The notes below the pieces were generated by a model, which saw only the letters and a list, made by a program, of their open reading frames with translations, ran no database searches and was not told where the DNA came from. The translations under genes were made by a program, and so were the position numbers. Shown in pieces: positions 33,210 through 45,839 of a DNA stretch of 64,000 nucleotides. Origin of the DNA: Kingdonia uniflora (taxonomy: Eukaryota; Streptophyta; Magnoliopsida; Ranunculales; Circaeasteraceae); the NCBI GenBank assembly GCA_014058105.1, contig JACGCM010001217.1, positions 868,001 through 932,000 of the forward strand, read 5' to 3'. Within the stretch, counting starts at the first letter, position 1; the number at the start of each line of letters is the position of its first letter.

Positions 33210-33426
33210 AAGATAGGGTGCCGGGGAAAGAGAGAAGAAAAAATGACAAATTTGGGACATCTTTTGATTTTATTGGTAGTTTGATTAGACCATCTTCAAG
33301 AGTGTTTTCTTGGTTCTCGTGTTAATAACTACACGTCGAACCATTATCTTCTAGGAGTGCCTCGAGCTTTCTGAGCTTCCTGATTTGGAACTTGTCATAA
33401 AATATGTATATCCTTTAAATTTTAAA

Positions 33427-33921
33427 ATGGTTTGTTGTAATGGTGTAACGGGTACCGTTATAACGGTGTTATAACAGTGTTACGTTTTCAAAAGTCAAAT
33501 AACAAATCAAAGATAGTCAAATTGTTTAAAATTTAAAAATAGTGATAATACTTATGTATTTCAATATTAAAGTTATATGTGGTATTTAGCTCATACTTCC
33601 CCATTAAAGTAGTATACATTACAAAATTGTTATTTATTTTCTCAAATTTTGCATTAGTTTTCAATTAGAATGGCGTTATTTTGCAAATAAAGTGTTATAA
33701 TACCATTATAACAGTATATAACTTTGGTCAAAAATGTAAAAGAGAATACTGAAAATAACGTGTTATTATAACGGTAACAACAACCGTTATGACGTAAAGT
33801 AATGGTACGTAACAGGAAATAACGGGTGTTATTTTTTAGAACGGAACAAGACATAACGGAACATGCTCAAAGTGTTACCGTTATAATGATATTATAACAG
33901 TTATAACGGTTATTTAAAACC
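33427..33921. mobile_element. Candidate MITE rich in 'taacgg' inverted motifs
   Basis: The ends look inverted: GGTTTG..TAACGGGTACCG at the left and CGGTTATTTAAAACC at the right, each flanked by similar AT-rich bases ('ttttaaaat' and 'gtttaaaat'). The body is full of 'gttataac', 'taacgg' and 'ccgtta' motifs that could fold into hairpins. No coding. Family not determined. Confidence 0.4.
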
Positions 33922-34539
33922 ATGTTTAAAATTAGAAGACGTACATAACATTTATTAACATGCCATATTTTTTATGTGCTCTTCAGGGGGAGGGTGATTT
34001 TCAAAGTAATTTTTAATGATTATTGAGCCCCATTATCACGTTTAAGTTTAACCGTCAACCATTGCTAAAGCATTTTCTTAATGTTGGTCTCCTAATCTCG
34101 TACCGAGAGCTCCAAGAGGCATACATTGCTGGATATGCTCTTATTAGATGTGGCTTTCTCCTGCTCTGCCTAATCGATTAAACTCGATAGGTTTTAAATT
34201 ACATTGGTGATGATAAATATTCCAAGCCTTAGAGTATCTCAAAACAAAAGCTTCAGCAATGCCTGATGGTTGAAACTGCTCTGTTAGTGCCTTGTCATAT
34301 AGGTCAATTTACAAAATTTACAACACAGAGCTCACAATAAGAATTATCTAAAGATAGTGAGGCACAAATGTTATGCTCCACTTATGATTTTAGCGTGTAT
34401 GCATAACTCTCATGCACATACACTATATAAATCTCAGAACAGCCTATAAAACTTTCTAACACAATTCAAAGCTCGTCTGATAATCTCCAAAAACATGGCC
34501 TCCAAAAGCATATTGGAGGCCATGTATCAGTGACTGGCG
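33922..34539. other. No gene seen
   Basis: AT-rich spacer between the MITE-like block and the end of the Tat element. It may include an eroded part of that element's 3' LTR, but no similarity to the 5' LTR was seen beyond 34540-34659. Confidence 0.4.
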
Positions 34540-34659
34540 AGCAAAGTAGGTGACAATGTTGATCGTTGAAGTTATGTGGAGAATGCGTAAGTCTGATATA
34601 AAAATAGTTAAAACTAGAGATAACTCAATTTGGATAAGGTCGAGAGGTAGTCCCCTACA
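34540..34659 (-). repeat. 3' LTR fragment of Tat element
   Basis: In minus direction it starts TGTAGGGGACTACC and resembles the 5' LTR start (TGCATGGGCCTACC), sharing the CTCGACCTTA and ACTTCAA..TCAACATTG blocks. One 19-bp extra stretch sits in the middle. Similarity fades beyond 34540. Confidence 0.55.
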
Positions 34660-35620
34660 ATCACCCCCTCGCAACCAAAGTCACGACTTTGGCTGAGAAA
34701 GAATTTGTGGGTATATGGGTATTCGGGTTCAAAGTTTAAATAATGAAGGAAATAATGATGGTGTTTAGCTGCATGGGAAATGCACGTGATATGGGGGGAC
34801 GTACGTGCATTGAATGTTGATGTACGTGATGGTTAAGGTTTGAAGAGTTTCGTCTGTATTGAATGATGACACTTGGTGAAACGTTCTTGCACAATAAATG
34901 TAGGGTTATATAAATAGTATATATACCGAGGTTTATGGCAAAGTATGCTTGTTTGTTGTCAAATTCCTACAAGTTTGGAAGATGGTGAAGACCCGGATAA
35001 TGGTCCTTGAAGAGAGAATTACTACTGAAATGCAGAGGTTGAAGTTAAAATATTTTGATGATCAATCCTTGGAGATGCCTACTCCCGTTCCTGTTCCTTT
35101 GACGTATCAAGGAATGTCAAAAGATGAAGCGGCTGAAGCTGATGACGATTTTTACTGTATGTGGAGGTTTCATTATGTTGTCGTGACAGGCGAGTAACAT
35201 TTGGTTTGTCTATGCATCCTTGCAGAGGATAAGGTTGGGGAGACAGATGTTGGGATAGGCATAACTGCGGGGCAGTTGCACTTATTTCTTACGTTGGAAT
35301 GGATTCTAAGGTCGGGCCCTATTCATATCTACCAACTATGTGAGGGTGGTGGTTATAGAAGAGGTGGTGATGGTAGTGGAGGAGGAAGACGGAGAATAGA
35401 AGTTTGCTTCTGTACTTTTATCGTTTATTTGCACTGAGATGACCTTCAGCTTGAAGAGTTGGTTCAAGTACAGATTTCCTCTCTTCCATAGTTTCTATTT
35501 GAAGTTTGACTAGACTTCGACCAAACTCATGGGAGGAAGGATATTCGTTATTTCTAATGTCTGCTTTGCATCAGGGTAAAAAATTACTGAAGTAGAACGA
35601 ACTAAAGGATTTGACATCTC

Positions 35621-35760
35621 GGAGTGTCTGAAAGACTTGTTAGCTGTAAAAGTACTTAAAAAACTTGTTATCTGTAAAGTACCTGATGTCGGAGTACTTG
35701 AAAGACTTGTTATCTATAAATGCACTTAAAAAACTTGTTATTTGTAAAGTACTTATAATT
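35621..35760. repeat. 70-bp tandem repeat, 2 copies
   Basis: Units starting near 35621 and 35691 share 'ggagt....tgaaagacttgtta' and 'acttaaaaaacttgttat.tgtaaagta'. Each also has a weaker half-unit. It lies in the 3' non-coding part of the Tat element. Confidence 0.75.
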
Positions 35761-36255
35761 TAATGCGAGATGAATTAAATTTGTTATCCAAACTCTGTGT
35801 TTATATAAAATATAATAACTCTAGAAATTGGGCTATGAATAAATTTATAGATTTTCGTATATTGGATGAAATAAAATGTATGAGATTTAGAAAGTATACT
35901 TGGTGTAATAATCGAGCTGTTAAAATAATGTTTGTGAAATGCAATGCGTAAGAATTTTTGTTCGACCTGGGGGCCAAAAATTTGGTGGGAGAGAGAAAGT
36001 TGTAGAAATTTTAGAAGGGAGTTTCGAGCTCAGAGAGGTCATTCTAGAATACTCAATTTGGATAGAACAAGATTGATCTAGAATAGGATGAGATGACTGA
36101 GGTCGATAGGAAGAGATATGTACAATTGACTATTTTCAAGATACTAGGTTTTATGTTATGAGATTATAGGATAATATCACGATTTATAGGGAATTGTTAG
36201 TGAAAATGTATAAATAAGGGGGGAACGAGTTTTAAACAGGTAAAAGAATATATGA

Positions 36256-36609
36256 ATGGCGTGGACTCGATTTGAGAAAATTCGTTATACCGCCGAGGGG
36301 CGGTTGGCGATAAAGACAGCTGAAGTGCAGGAATGGATTTTTGGATTATTGGGTTATACTGCTGAGTTGCCAGTGAGGGAGGTTCAAGTTGATGGTTTAG
36401 ATGGGATTGGTAGAGAACGCGAGTATGAACATCATTTTTATGAGGAGATGTTTCGAGAAATCGTGGTGGATCTTGTAGCTCGAGAAGATGTAGTAAGATC
36501 GCTTGTTGTGGAGGAGATCGAATTGGAAGATGTGAGAATTGTTGGTGGATACTTGATCGGATGTGGTTCCCCAAGTCATCAAGGTTGTTTTAGGTATAAT
36601 TATATGTGA
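36256..36609 (+). CDS. Unrecognised ORF in the Tat element (117 aa)
   Basis: Open frame beginning MAWTRFEKIRYTAEGR, mixed charge, no membrane segment, no family recognised. It lies on + (antisense to the element's pol) 1.3 kb before the accessory ORF. It might be an upstream exon or separate small ORF, or chance. Confidence 0.3.
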   Translation: MAWTRFEKIRYTAEGRLAIKTAEVQEWIFGLLGYTAELPVREVQVDGLDGIGREREYEHHFYEEMFREIVVDLVAREDVVRSLVVEEIELEDVRIVGGYLIGCGSPSHQGCFRYNYM

Positions 36610-37579
36610 GGTGATTGTAAATAAGAGTGTCATGAATGTATGTAATTATATGAGTTTGAATAATTTCAAAGAAATGGAATAAGAGTAAAAAGTTGTATCG
36701 ATCATCTATTTTTACAAATCCTGTTTGTGACTATTGTGAAAAATTAATTTGAAATTTTTTGAAATTTTGAGAACTTTGGAAATGATGGCAACACTTTTAT
36801 AAGATGATAAAAAAAAACAGGTAGCTTGTGATTTTGTTTCTTGTGTTAAAGCTGTAAAATTTGATTGCGTATAAGTGTGAGTCATCATTAGTGTGGGAAG
36901 GTCAGCGGGAGATGTGGAAAAGAGATATGAAAAGAGATTTTAAAGTATAAGGCCAAAGGCAATGGTGGGACAATATTTTTGCCGAAAAGGTGCAAGACGT
37001 CTGACATTAATAATGGAAGGGATGCCTCAGTTCCAAAACCAATGACAACTCGTGCAAGGCTCAATAACTACCAGCAGTTAGGGAGAGAAAATATAAATAT
37101 ACTGCTTCATCTTCGTCATTCAAACGTTTTTCAACTTTTAAAAACTTGAAGAGCAGTGAAAAAGTAAGGAAGAAGAAAAACAAAAATAGCAGAGAATCTC
37201 GTGAGGATTTAATCAAAAGTGATTAATAGTCAAAGAGTGAGAGAGGTGTAGAAACTGAGTCACGAAGGTGGTTATACAACAGCGCTGTAAGGGAAGGATT
37301 TGGTGCTGCCTCAGATTCACATTCCGACATAGAAGGTTAGTAGACGATTGATAATATATGTATGTAATTTTAAAGATCATATTTTGTTTTTAGGCAAATC
37401 TAAGAATTTACTATTTATAGTAATCCATGAAAACCTATTTGTTCATGATATATGAAAGATATTTGTATGCAAAGGACGTATGTGTAAAAGATAATGATAG
37501 ATATCTAAACCTGTATGTAGGTCGTTCGTGAGGAGTGGTTGTATAGGATCAAACTCTCTTTTGTAGATCTATAGCTGAT

Positions 37580-40500
37580 ATGGAGAGTTTACCTATCAAC
37601 GAGGCGTCGACCTCTGGTCAATCGGCGGAGTCTGAAACTGCAATGTCTGAAAGTGAGGTAGAAGTAGGGGTTGATCAATTTTCAGATTTCCCTGGATGGT
37701 TGGTAACCTATCCTCCTCGCTCTGATATGTTCAAATAGTTTTGCAAAGCCAAGGTTTCTGTAGGGGGTAGATGGGGTAGTTGTGTAGAACACGTTGGTAG
37801 GCAATTTAGCGGTTGCACTGCAACAATGGAAGAAGAATATTTTTATCTATTGGCTAATTTAGAGAATGAGAAACTAGATATGGGTATAGAAGAATCGATC
37901 TCTTTGGAGTACTTTGATGAGAATGTTCAAAGTAAACTTTCAGAGGGTTTTCTGTGTTACCTGTCTCAGTTGAAGTACGGGTTGAGTCTTCCCCTTAGCA
38001 ATCTGGCGAAAGGGATTATGAACATCATCGAGGAATGTCCTATTCAGTTGAACGGGAACAAGTGGGAGGCGATAAGTATTTGCAAATTTCTGAATAAATT
38101 GTGGGAAGGGGATCGAAGAATGAGGAGGACATCCCCTGATGATGTTTTGCAGTTTTATAGGGTAATTTTTTTTTCTTCAAGTGGAGGGGCATATTTCTTT
38201 GCGAGCTCAACTCGGCCTCGTTTCTTCAATCTGAACTCGGCAGGTCGACCATGGAATGATAATGTGATATGGGTAAAGGGTGATTGTCTTCAGAAAGTTG
38301 ACAAAGAACCCATGGAACTTCTGTTTAGAGCTGTAAAACAAAGTAAGTATCACAATGTATAATGTATGAGATTGATATGTTGAAATTGTATGATGTTCTG
38401 CTGATGTCCGTGTATTGTAATTGACAGGCCCTAAATCTACAGTGACGAGGAAAAAGTCTTTATTGGATACAGTTGCTCAGGAAGGGACATAGCTCGAAGC
38501 TGTGTTGGAAAAACTTGGTATTAGCAGGAAGAAATGTGCTAACAGCCGATCCAAAAAAGTTTAAAAGTCTCAATCGACGAGGCTAATGACGGGCGCTGAT
38601 GGCAGCAAAAAGAAGGGAACTGATGGGGAAAAGCAAGGGAACTTGCCCAAGTCCCCTGTAGTGGACTACACGGGGTTACCGGAGTCTACTACGTCGAGCA
38701 AGCTAGCTTGAACGTTTCCCAAGAAGCAAATGCTGAAGTGTCCTTCGACTTCTGGAACCATGGGAAGTGGTAAGGTCGTAGGAAAGGCGAAAAAGAGAAG
38801 GGTTGATCCTTCTGAGATGCTGGGGGTGAAGGTCGCTGAAGGTCGACCTATTGTTAAAGACGAGCTAAAAGAGGTGGAGGAAAGGGCTAGGTAGGCAACC
38901 CTCCATGGGGAAGAGGATATGAGCAAAATGGTAGGTTTATATGCTTTGAATATGTGATGAACTCTGTATTGTGGTTCGAGCTGACAATGACATCGATTTT
39001 GTTTATTATGTAGGTTGTTCGCCTGATAAAGGGGATATGCCTCGGGGTCAAGGAGGAGAAAGCTGAGTTGAAGAAAGCAAAAGTCAAGCTTGAGAAAAAA
39101 GGTAGCTCGATTGAAAACTGACTTGCTCAAGGAGGGAAAGCGGTTGGAGGCCCTGAAGGCTTCGCAAGTGGTAGAGATCAGCAATCTACATGCGAAAGCG
39201 AGATCAAACTTAGAGGAGGTGGTGGCTGAGCGCGATAGACTCGGGCGCCACCTTATATCAAAGGGGTATTATGAAGATGAGATGGATGCCATTAGGGCAG
39301 ACACATATGTTGAAGAGGAGGATGATGAAGAGGTTGAAGATGTTGTTGTTAGATTAGTTGATGGTCTAGACGGTGTCTTTCCCCAAACGGTGTGAGACAA
39401 CCAAAGGGATGACAATGAGTGCCCAGAGGGGGAAAATGAGAAGGTAGAGTAGAATAGTAATTATGTGATTGTATGAATATTTAGGAATATTTGTAAACTG
39501 ATTGGATATTGCTTGTTGGATAGAATTCTGTAGGATAAGTCATTTTTGTAAACCTTGTTATATGAACTTAAGGACATGTACCTCAAAATAAAAGATTTAG
39601 AGGCTGAGCTCGCTAAGAAGAGAGATGCCTTAACGTCCCTGTTATCTTCGTAAGCAGGGCAGCAGGTGTAGGAGCACGCTCCTGCTAGCCACGAGGTGGG
39701 AGGTCACACATCGACCTCACCATTAAAAACACGAACACTATAATAAGGTTGCCCATTGAGTAAGGTCAGAACGACGACAACCTTATGTCTCATCCCCACC
39801 CACGAGGAAGCACCCGAGCCCACTTCCCTGAGAAGGTAACTTAGGAACTTCCCAGGACACATGATCAGGGGTGCTCCTAGGTTAAGCCCTCCTTATAAAT
39901 AAGGAAAGAGGGCAACCTAAAGAAGATCTTTCTTTTGAGCTTCTGACTTCTTCCGCCTCTTCTACTTCAAGAGCTTTAGACGATCAGAAAAACCAGAGAG
40001 AAACCTAGAACGAGTTGAGGGGTGCCCTCCTCCGGTTGAACGATTCAAGCCTAAAACTAATTATTACCTATTGTCGTCCTAGATAGGAATCTTGGGACTA
40101 CTGCAGGCTAAAACAGAGCAAGAAATATTTGACTTGTATGCTTCATTAGTATAAAGCTACAAAGTAATAAATAGAGTGTAGAGATAAACCAAAAACCTGT
40201 TACTGGTTTAGGGCCAACAACACTGAAATGGTACACAGTAAATACTAAAGTATTGACAAAATTAAATTATAGAGAATGTGCACCTTAAACTTGGAAGTAT
40301 ATGCTATGGAGCATCCATCTGGGATTGTACTTCGACCTTAAGTTTAGAAGTAGTTTTACACAGTAGATGTCAAAAAATAGATATCTTGTTAGAAATGAGA
40401 TATATATGTTGAATGAATGTTATGAATTGAACTTGATATATTATATCTGTAATGTGCAGGTCGAATTGGAATCATCTTGTTTGCGCGAAGATGAGGCATG

Positions 40501-41850
40501 CCAATGTAACCAAGAATTTGCATATGAGTTTGATAGGATGACAAAGGCGAATGAAGACAGAGAAGATCAACATGTGAAGGTACATTTTAAGTTTGTTGAG
40601 GTAACACAGACTGTTATCGACCTCGCTTGAAAGATCGAGGAGAAGGATGCTGAATGAAATAACGGGCAAAAATAGTTTGCGGAGTTAAAAGAACGTGTAA
40701 CGAAACTCAAAAGCCTGAATGATGCACTGATGGCAAAGAGTCATGATGTCGACATGGCTCGATACCGTATTCAAGCGCTAGAAAGGTCTGAGGAAGGGTT
40801 AAATCGTTTTGTGGCCAGTTTGAAAGATGAATTAATTAGGAAGACCAACAATCAAGAACAAACTCGAACTGATCTAGTGAATAGTAGGAATGAGCTGAAG
40901 AGAGTTCGAGATCATCTATCTGCCTCTAAAGTTGTATGTGAACAGTTGTACACAGCTTTACCTACCAATAATATAGAATTTGGACTGTACAACGTAGGTG
41001 TGATGAGTTAAATGAAAAGGTAATGCAATTGAAGACCTAATTGGCGCAGGCCAATTCGCGTGCCAAAAACGTCCAGGCTGGAGAGCGCTCGAGGAAGGAT
41101 AAAAATGATGCCAAGGTTTCCCTTGTCCAAGGAGATGTAGTCAGCTTATCAGCTCGAATAAGAGAGCTGAAAGGGGATGTCGCTCGAATTTAAGGTTATG
41201 TGCGAAAAGGAGTTGAGCAGTTAAGGGAGTGCGAAAGGAAGCTGGATGCTACTCTTTCCAGGGAATAAGGGCTAGAGTGGGCAATCAGAGGGAAAGAGAT
41301 TTCGTTACAGCAAAAAGATGAGTTGTTACAGAAAATTCTGACTGTGGAAGATTTGAACAGGGAGATTGAGGCACTTCGTGCTCAGGTGACAGATTTGAAA
41401 GCGATTAATCAGGCTGAATCGGTTAAAGTTGACAAGAAATCGGAAGAGAACATTGTATTTATAGCTCAGATAGATAGTGAATTGGTACGACAAAAAGATT
41501 GGAATACAAGTTTGGAAGATCTTCAGCGAGCGAGAGTGAACTTTTCTAAGGCAGTTATACCTCATGTAGCACACTCAGATTTGTTGAGGGCAGTGATTGC
41601 CTATTTTGTAGAGGAAGTATAAAGGCATGAGTTAGAAAGACATACCTTGTTTAAAAGTCTGTCATACAAGAGATGTATCTGCAGAACTGATATAGATCAA
41701 AGAAATTGTATGGGCTCCATGGAAACGGATTTAAGCCCTCGACATACTGAATTAATAGAGCACGGTAGGATTGTTATGAATGCTCGGGCTCATGAATTTA
41801 TGGCTGATCGACCTCCTGTTGGCTAATCGACCTCCTATTATGGGGGAAAG
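37580..41850 (+). pseudogene. Antisense accessory ORF of the Tat element (gypsy-type transposon domain plus coiled coil)
   Basis: ATG at 37580 (MESLPINEASTSGQSAES), one in-frame TAG at 37736, then an open stretch to 38339 with LPLSNLAKGIMNIIEECPIQ, SPDDVLQFYRV and RFFNLNSAGRPWNDNV, which fits the plant 'putative gypsy type transposon' domain family (Pfam PF04195). A splice donor GTAAGT at 38340 and acceptor at 38427 keep frame into a basic Ser/Lys-rich exon. Later exon-like pieces (39010-39395, 40460-40630, 40730-41010, 41323-41622) are long coiled coils rich in Glu, Lys and Leu, and end near MADRPPVG at 41825. Several stops and a shift in an A-run at about 39098. Function of these ORFs is unknown. 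Confidence 0.65.
39660..40110 (+). repeat. Candidate solo LTR inside the accessory ORF
   Basis: A GC-richer block breaks the coiled-coil ORF. It has a TATA-like CTTATAAATAAGG (about 39890), a leader-like CTTCTTCCGCC stretch, and an LTR-like end near 'gactactgca'. Exact borders and a target duplication were not found, so this is tentative. Confidence 0.35.
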
Positions 41851-41940
41851 CGTAGCTGACATCCCAACAACAAAAAATAATATATTATAGAGGTTGTATA
41901 TGTAACCTGAAATAAAAAGTAGCTGTTGCAGACATGTTAA

Positions 41941-42260
41941 GAGATAAAAACTAGTTTTACCTTTGTTTTATCTTATGTCTGGTAGAGTCTTTGATTGTAA
42001 ACTAGTATTATCTTTGTTTTAATCGTAGAGATTTAGTAGTGTCAACCAAACCAAGTGTTATCCTTGATTTAACTGGTATGATGTCGCAACTATATTGAGA
42101 TAAATGAAAGCTAGTTTTACCTTTGTTTTATCTTATGTCTGGTAGAGTCGTTGATTAAAAATTAGTATTACCTTTATTTTAATCGTAGAGATTTAGTAGA
42201 GTCAGCCAAACCAAGTGTTATCCTTATTTTAACTGGTATAGAGGTTGATTGAAAGCTAGT
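41941..42260. repeat. 160-bp tandem repeat, 2 copies
   Basis: Landmark 'ctttgttttatcttatgtct' occurs at 41961 and 42121, and 'gtcaaccaaacc'/'gtcagccaaacc' 160 bp apart. A third partial unit begins near 42240. Lies between the accessory ORF end and the integrase end of the Tat element. Confidence 0.8.
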
Positions 42261-42457
42261 ATTATCTATGCTTAATTTTTGAATTGTCTGCGAAGTAGAG
42301 AGACGTGTGGGGGAAAACTTGTAAGTTCCATTGAATAGATAAGAATGTACATTGGATGGAGATGAAAATCTTACTTTTGAAAAAAAGTAAGAAATAGAAA
42401 TAGAGTAGTGATGGACTTAACGATAGTACCGTTTCAGTCGCCTAGTGTTCCAAGGAT

Positions 42458-42690
42458 TTAAAATGTGAACTTACTCTTCTGTTTTGAGGTAATATGATCC
42501 CAGACCTGAGAGACTTGTGATAAGGAATGGACCCTTCCAATTGTATGCAAGTTTCCCAACATGAGGCTCTTTACGGTATTGAGGGATTTTTCTGAGGACG
42601 AGATCATCGATTTAGAAGGTACGACTTTTGACTCGTTTGTTGTAAGAACTGGCCAGCATTTGGTGATATCGACCAAGGTTAGTGACGGCG
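42458..42690 (-). pseudogene. Integrase C-terminal part of the Tat element
   Basis: On minus the text reads YNKRVKSRTFKIDDLVLRK, then GKLAYNWKGPFLI, the conserved end of Ty3 integrase. It is the part cut away from 53983 onward by the copia insertion. Confidence 0.8.
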
Positions 42691-42695
42691 CATTC

Positions 42696-43760
42696 TGAAA
42701 CATCTAATTCTATAGTTTGTTTCATTTAGTGTCTAGAGTATGCGTCAGCATTATCTCGTGGTTATCCGACGTCATTGAATGCACGTGGAGCGCTACAACT
42801 GGGCTGACTATCTCTGAACATGTAAGTAGATTTCTAACTCTTTGTTCTAAAAAGTCAAGCCGCTATATTTTACAGAGTATGAAAAAGTAATAAAAATGTC
42901 TATTTATAGAAAACAGAAGTTGTATTCGAATAACCTTTAATGTTGTTCGAATATGTTACAACAGATATAATTGTATTTGAATAGAATTACTTTTGTTCGA
43001 ATAACTTTCAACAGTTGCATTTATATTCGAATAGACTGCTTGTTGTTCGAATAACTTTCAACAGTTACTTCTCTGTTCGAATAGAATAGTTGTTGTTCGA
43101 ATAACCTTCACCTGATAGACTTCTGTTCGAATAGATTGATTTCTATTTGAACTGAGCCCGTATTTTCTATTTTATTATTTAAGACTTACTTGCCTTTTCC
43201 AATTTTTCACTTCTCGAAAAACCTATTTTTTTGGAGGCTTGATTTTGAAGAGTAAAGAGAGATCGATCTTTGAGAGATTCAAGAGAGAATCAAATCACTC
43301 AATCTTGAATCAATCAATTGATCAAGGAATCTTTGTCATGCATTGAAGAACTAAATTGAAGAACTTGAGAGATTTAAGAATAGGAGCTTCGACGTGAGAT
43401 TGGAGCGAGGCGTTGCGAGAACGTGAAATTGATTGCAAGAAGATTCATTGGAAGAGAGATAACCATGAGAATGCTTATCGAGTTTGTAAGTGATTAAATT
43501 CTTGTAATTCTTTTTCAATAGCTGATTGTTTAGCTATCGAGTAACTCGATAGCGACCTGTGGGTGTTTCTCCTGAGAAAGGTTTCCCACAGGGTTAAAAA
43601 TCTTTGCTTTGTTTTTAATTTCTATTGCTTGCTTGACATTAGATAATCGTATCGACTTGAACTTGGTTAAGTCTTGATCATTAATTTAGAGGTTTTAGGA
43701 TCTTTCGATTTAGACCTAAAAGGATCGAAATTGGTTAGTCTCAGGCGACTAGTAATTTTA
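42696..43760 (+). repeat. 5' LTR of copia element
   Basis: Starts TGAAACATCTAATTC. Contains a TTCGAA array (42925-43151), a weak TATA-like stretch about 25 bp after it, and a long leader with a hairpin-like 'tatcgagtaactcgata'. Partner 52913-53977. Confidence 0.93.
42925..43151. promoter_or_regulatory. Phased TTCGAA array in copia 5' LTR
   Basis: Ten sites start at 42925, 42946, 42976, 42996, 43026, 43046, 43076, 43096, 43126 and 43146 (two changed to TTTGAA). Gaps are 21, 30, 20, 30, 20, 30, 20, 30, 20 bp, that is a 50-bp unit with two sites. Many sites extend to (A/G)TTCGAATA. Confidence 0.75.
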
Positions 43761-43833
43761 ATTGGTATTGGAGCGGTCACGTTTTGAGGATTAACAACCT
43801 AAACATGGATCCCGGATAGCTTGCTTGAAAATA

Positions 43834-45560
43834 ATGAGTTCTGAGAAGTTTGGAGGTCTTATAAATTGCCCTCCAGCCTTTGATGGCAAAGACTATCCAT
43901 ACTAGAAAGTCTGAATGATTGCATACTTATAATCAATCGGGGAAGATATATGGATTGTTGTTGAGGATGGATGGACACTCCCTTCTGTGATGCAAGGTCC
44001 ACCAGGGAGTGCTATTGAGGTCCATAAGCCTAGGAACCAATGGACAAAAGAAGAAAAATATATTGTTGGTTATAATTCTAAAGGCCTCAATGCGATCTTT
44101 ACGGCTGTGAGTCAAAGTGAGTTTCAATATATCTCTGCATGTACAACTTCTAAAGAAGCTTGGGACATCCTAGTTCGAACTCATGAAGGCGATGATACAG
44201 TCAAAGAAAGTAAGCTTCAAATGTTTACCTCACAATTTAAGAATATCAGAATGAGTGAAAACGAACCTTTTGATAAATTCTATGTGAGACTAAGTGATAT
44301 TGTAAACAATAGTATCGCATTAGGAGCTCCTTATTCTGATGTTCAAATTGTTCACAAAGTTCTAAGGTCTCTTCCTAAGAGCTTTAGATCCAGACGTGAT
44401 GCTATCGAGGAAGATCAAGATCTTAAAAAATAAAACCCAATACATTAGTTAGAAAATTGCGAACGTTTAAACTTGAGATGAGAATGGAAAACCCTGAGAA
44501 GAATAAAAGTGTTGCTTTAAAAACTTCATCTTACTCCTCTTCTTCCAAGGGTTCCAAAGAGGTTGATCACTCATATATCTCAGATGATGATGAAGGTTTG
44601 GATATAGATTCATCAATAGCTCTTATTAGTCAATAATTTCAAAAAATCTTGAAGAAACGTTAGTTTCAAAAGCAAGAACAAAAACAAGGGCAATCAATGA
44701 ACTATAATCCACGACCTCATGATCGGGTCAAAACTTATAACTGGCAGACCAATAGTGATACTGACCTTAGTCAACTTGAATGCTATAAATGTCAGAAGCT
44801 TGGTCATTATCCCCATAGTTATCCTATGAAAAAAACTGGAGCGAATCATAAAGCTATGAATATCAGGTTTACTTGGGATGACAGTGATAATAAACATGAT
44901 AACAATAAGAGTCATCCGCAAGTAGTTTATACTTGAAATTATTGTGCATATCCAGCATTTTTTAATTGTGGCAATAATAACTTTGATGTTTTTAAAGTTG
45001 AAAATCCTGATGAAAATCAGTGTAATCAAGAACAAAATGAGTCTAAGAAGTTTGAGGTCCCACATCTTGGGGACTTGTATTCTCAGACTTTCGCCAAATG
45101 TATTAAACTCGGTAAACTTAACAAAGTCTTGAAAGACCAAGTTAATACACTTACTAGAAAACTTCAAGAAAAAACTGAGAGTACTAGTCACGAGATAGAG
45201 GTTCTTGAGAATGAGAAACAAGGCCTTCATGACAAAGTTGTATTTTTAGAAAAAAAAGTTAATGATGCAAAAGAGAAAATGAAATCAACTTTGGATGAAC
45301 TTCGTTCAGCCAAGCTTGAGGTAGTTCTATCTTAGCAAAAACTTCAGAAGTTTTGTCATGGGGCCATGAACATTGATAAAATATTATGTATGGGAAAGAC
45401 GGACAGTGACAAAAGGGGTCTAGGATATGAGGAATCTATTTCCAAGGCCAAGACTCAAATTATAAAGTTTGTAAAAGCAACTGCGTCCACTTCTATACCC
45501 AAACATAACGTCATATCCACTAGTCATGATCACTCCAAACGAGTCTTTTACTCATAAAAT
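43834..45560 (+). pseudogene. Copia gag, broken
   Basis: ATG at 43834 (MSSEKFGGLINCPPAFDGKD), with early stops, then an open 148-codon stretch (43987-44433) typical of copia gag (KEAWDILVRTHEGDDTVKES, VLRSLPKSF). A zinc-knuckle remnant CYKCQKLGHYPHSY at about 44780 has lost its last Cys. A coiled-coil stretch follows (45075-45335). Frame changes and stops throughout. Confidence 0.8.
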
Positions 45561-45839
45561 TTATTATTGTAATCTATGTGGTTGAAGGGGACATATTGCT
45601 TTCTTCTGTAAATTTGTTGGACCTTATCAATCACATGCTCTCTTTTTCAGTGGATATAAATATAATTCTAATGTGATCTCTACCAATGAGAAAAGTGAGA
45701 ATGTGTCTGGATCTTTTGCACAAAAAACTATAGGTTGAGGAACTCTTCGAAGCATCTGGGTACGAAAGTTGGATTTGGCACCTCAACTAAGGTGCAATAT
45801 TGCACTAACTGCTCTGAATGCTTTCAAGTCAATTCAATA

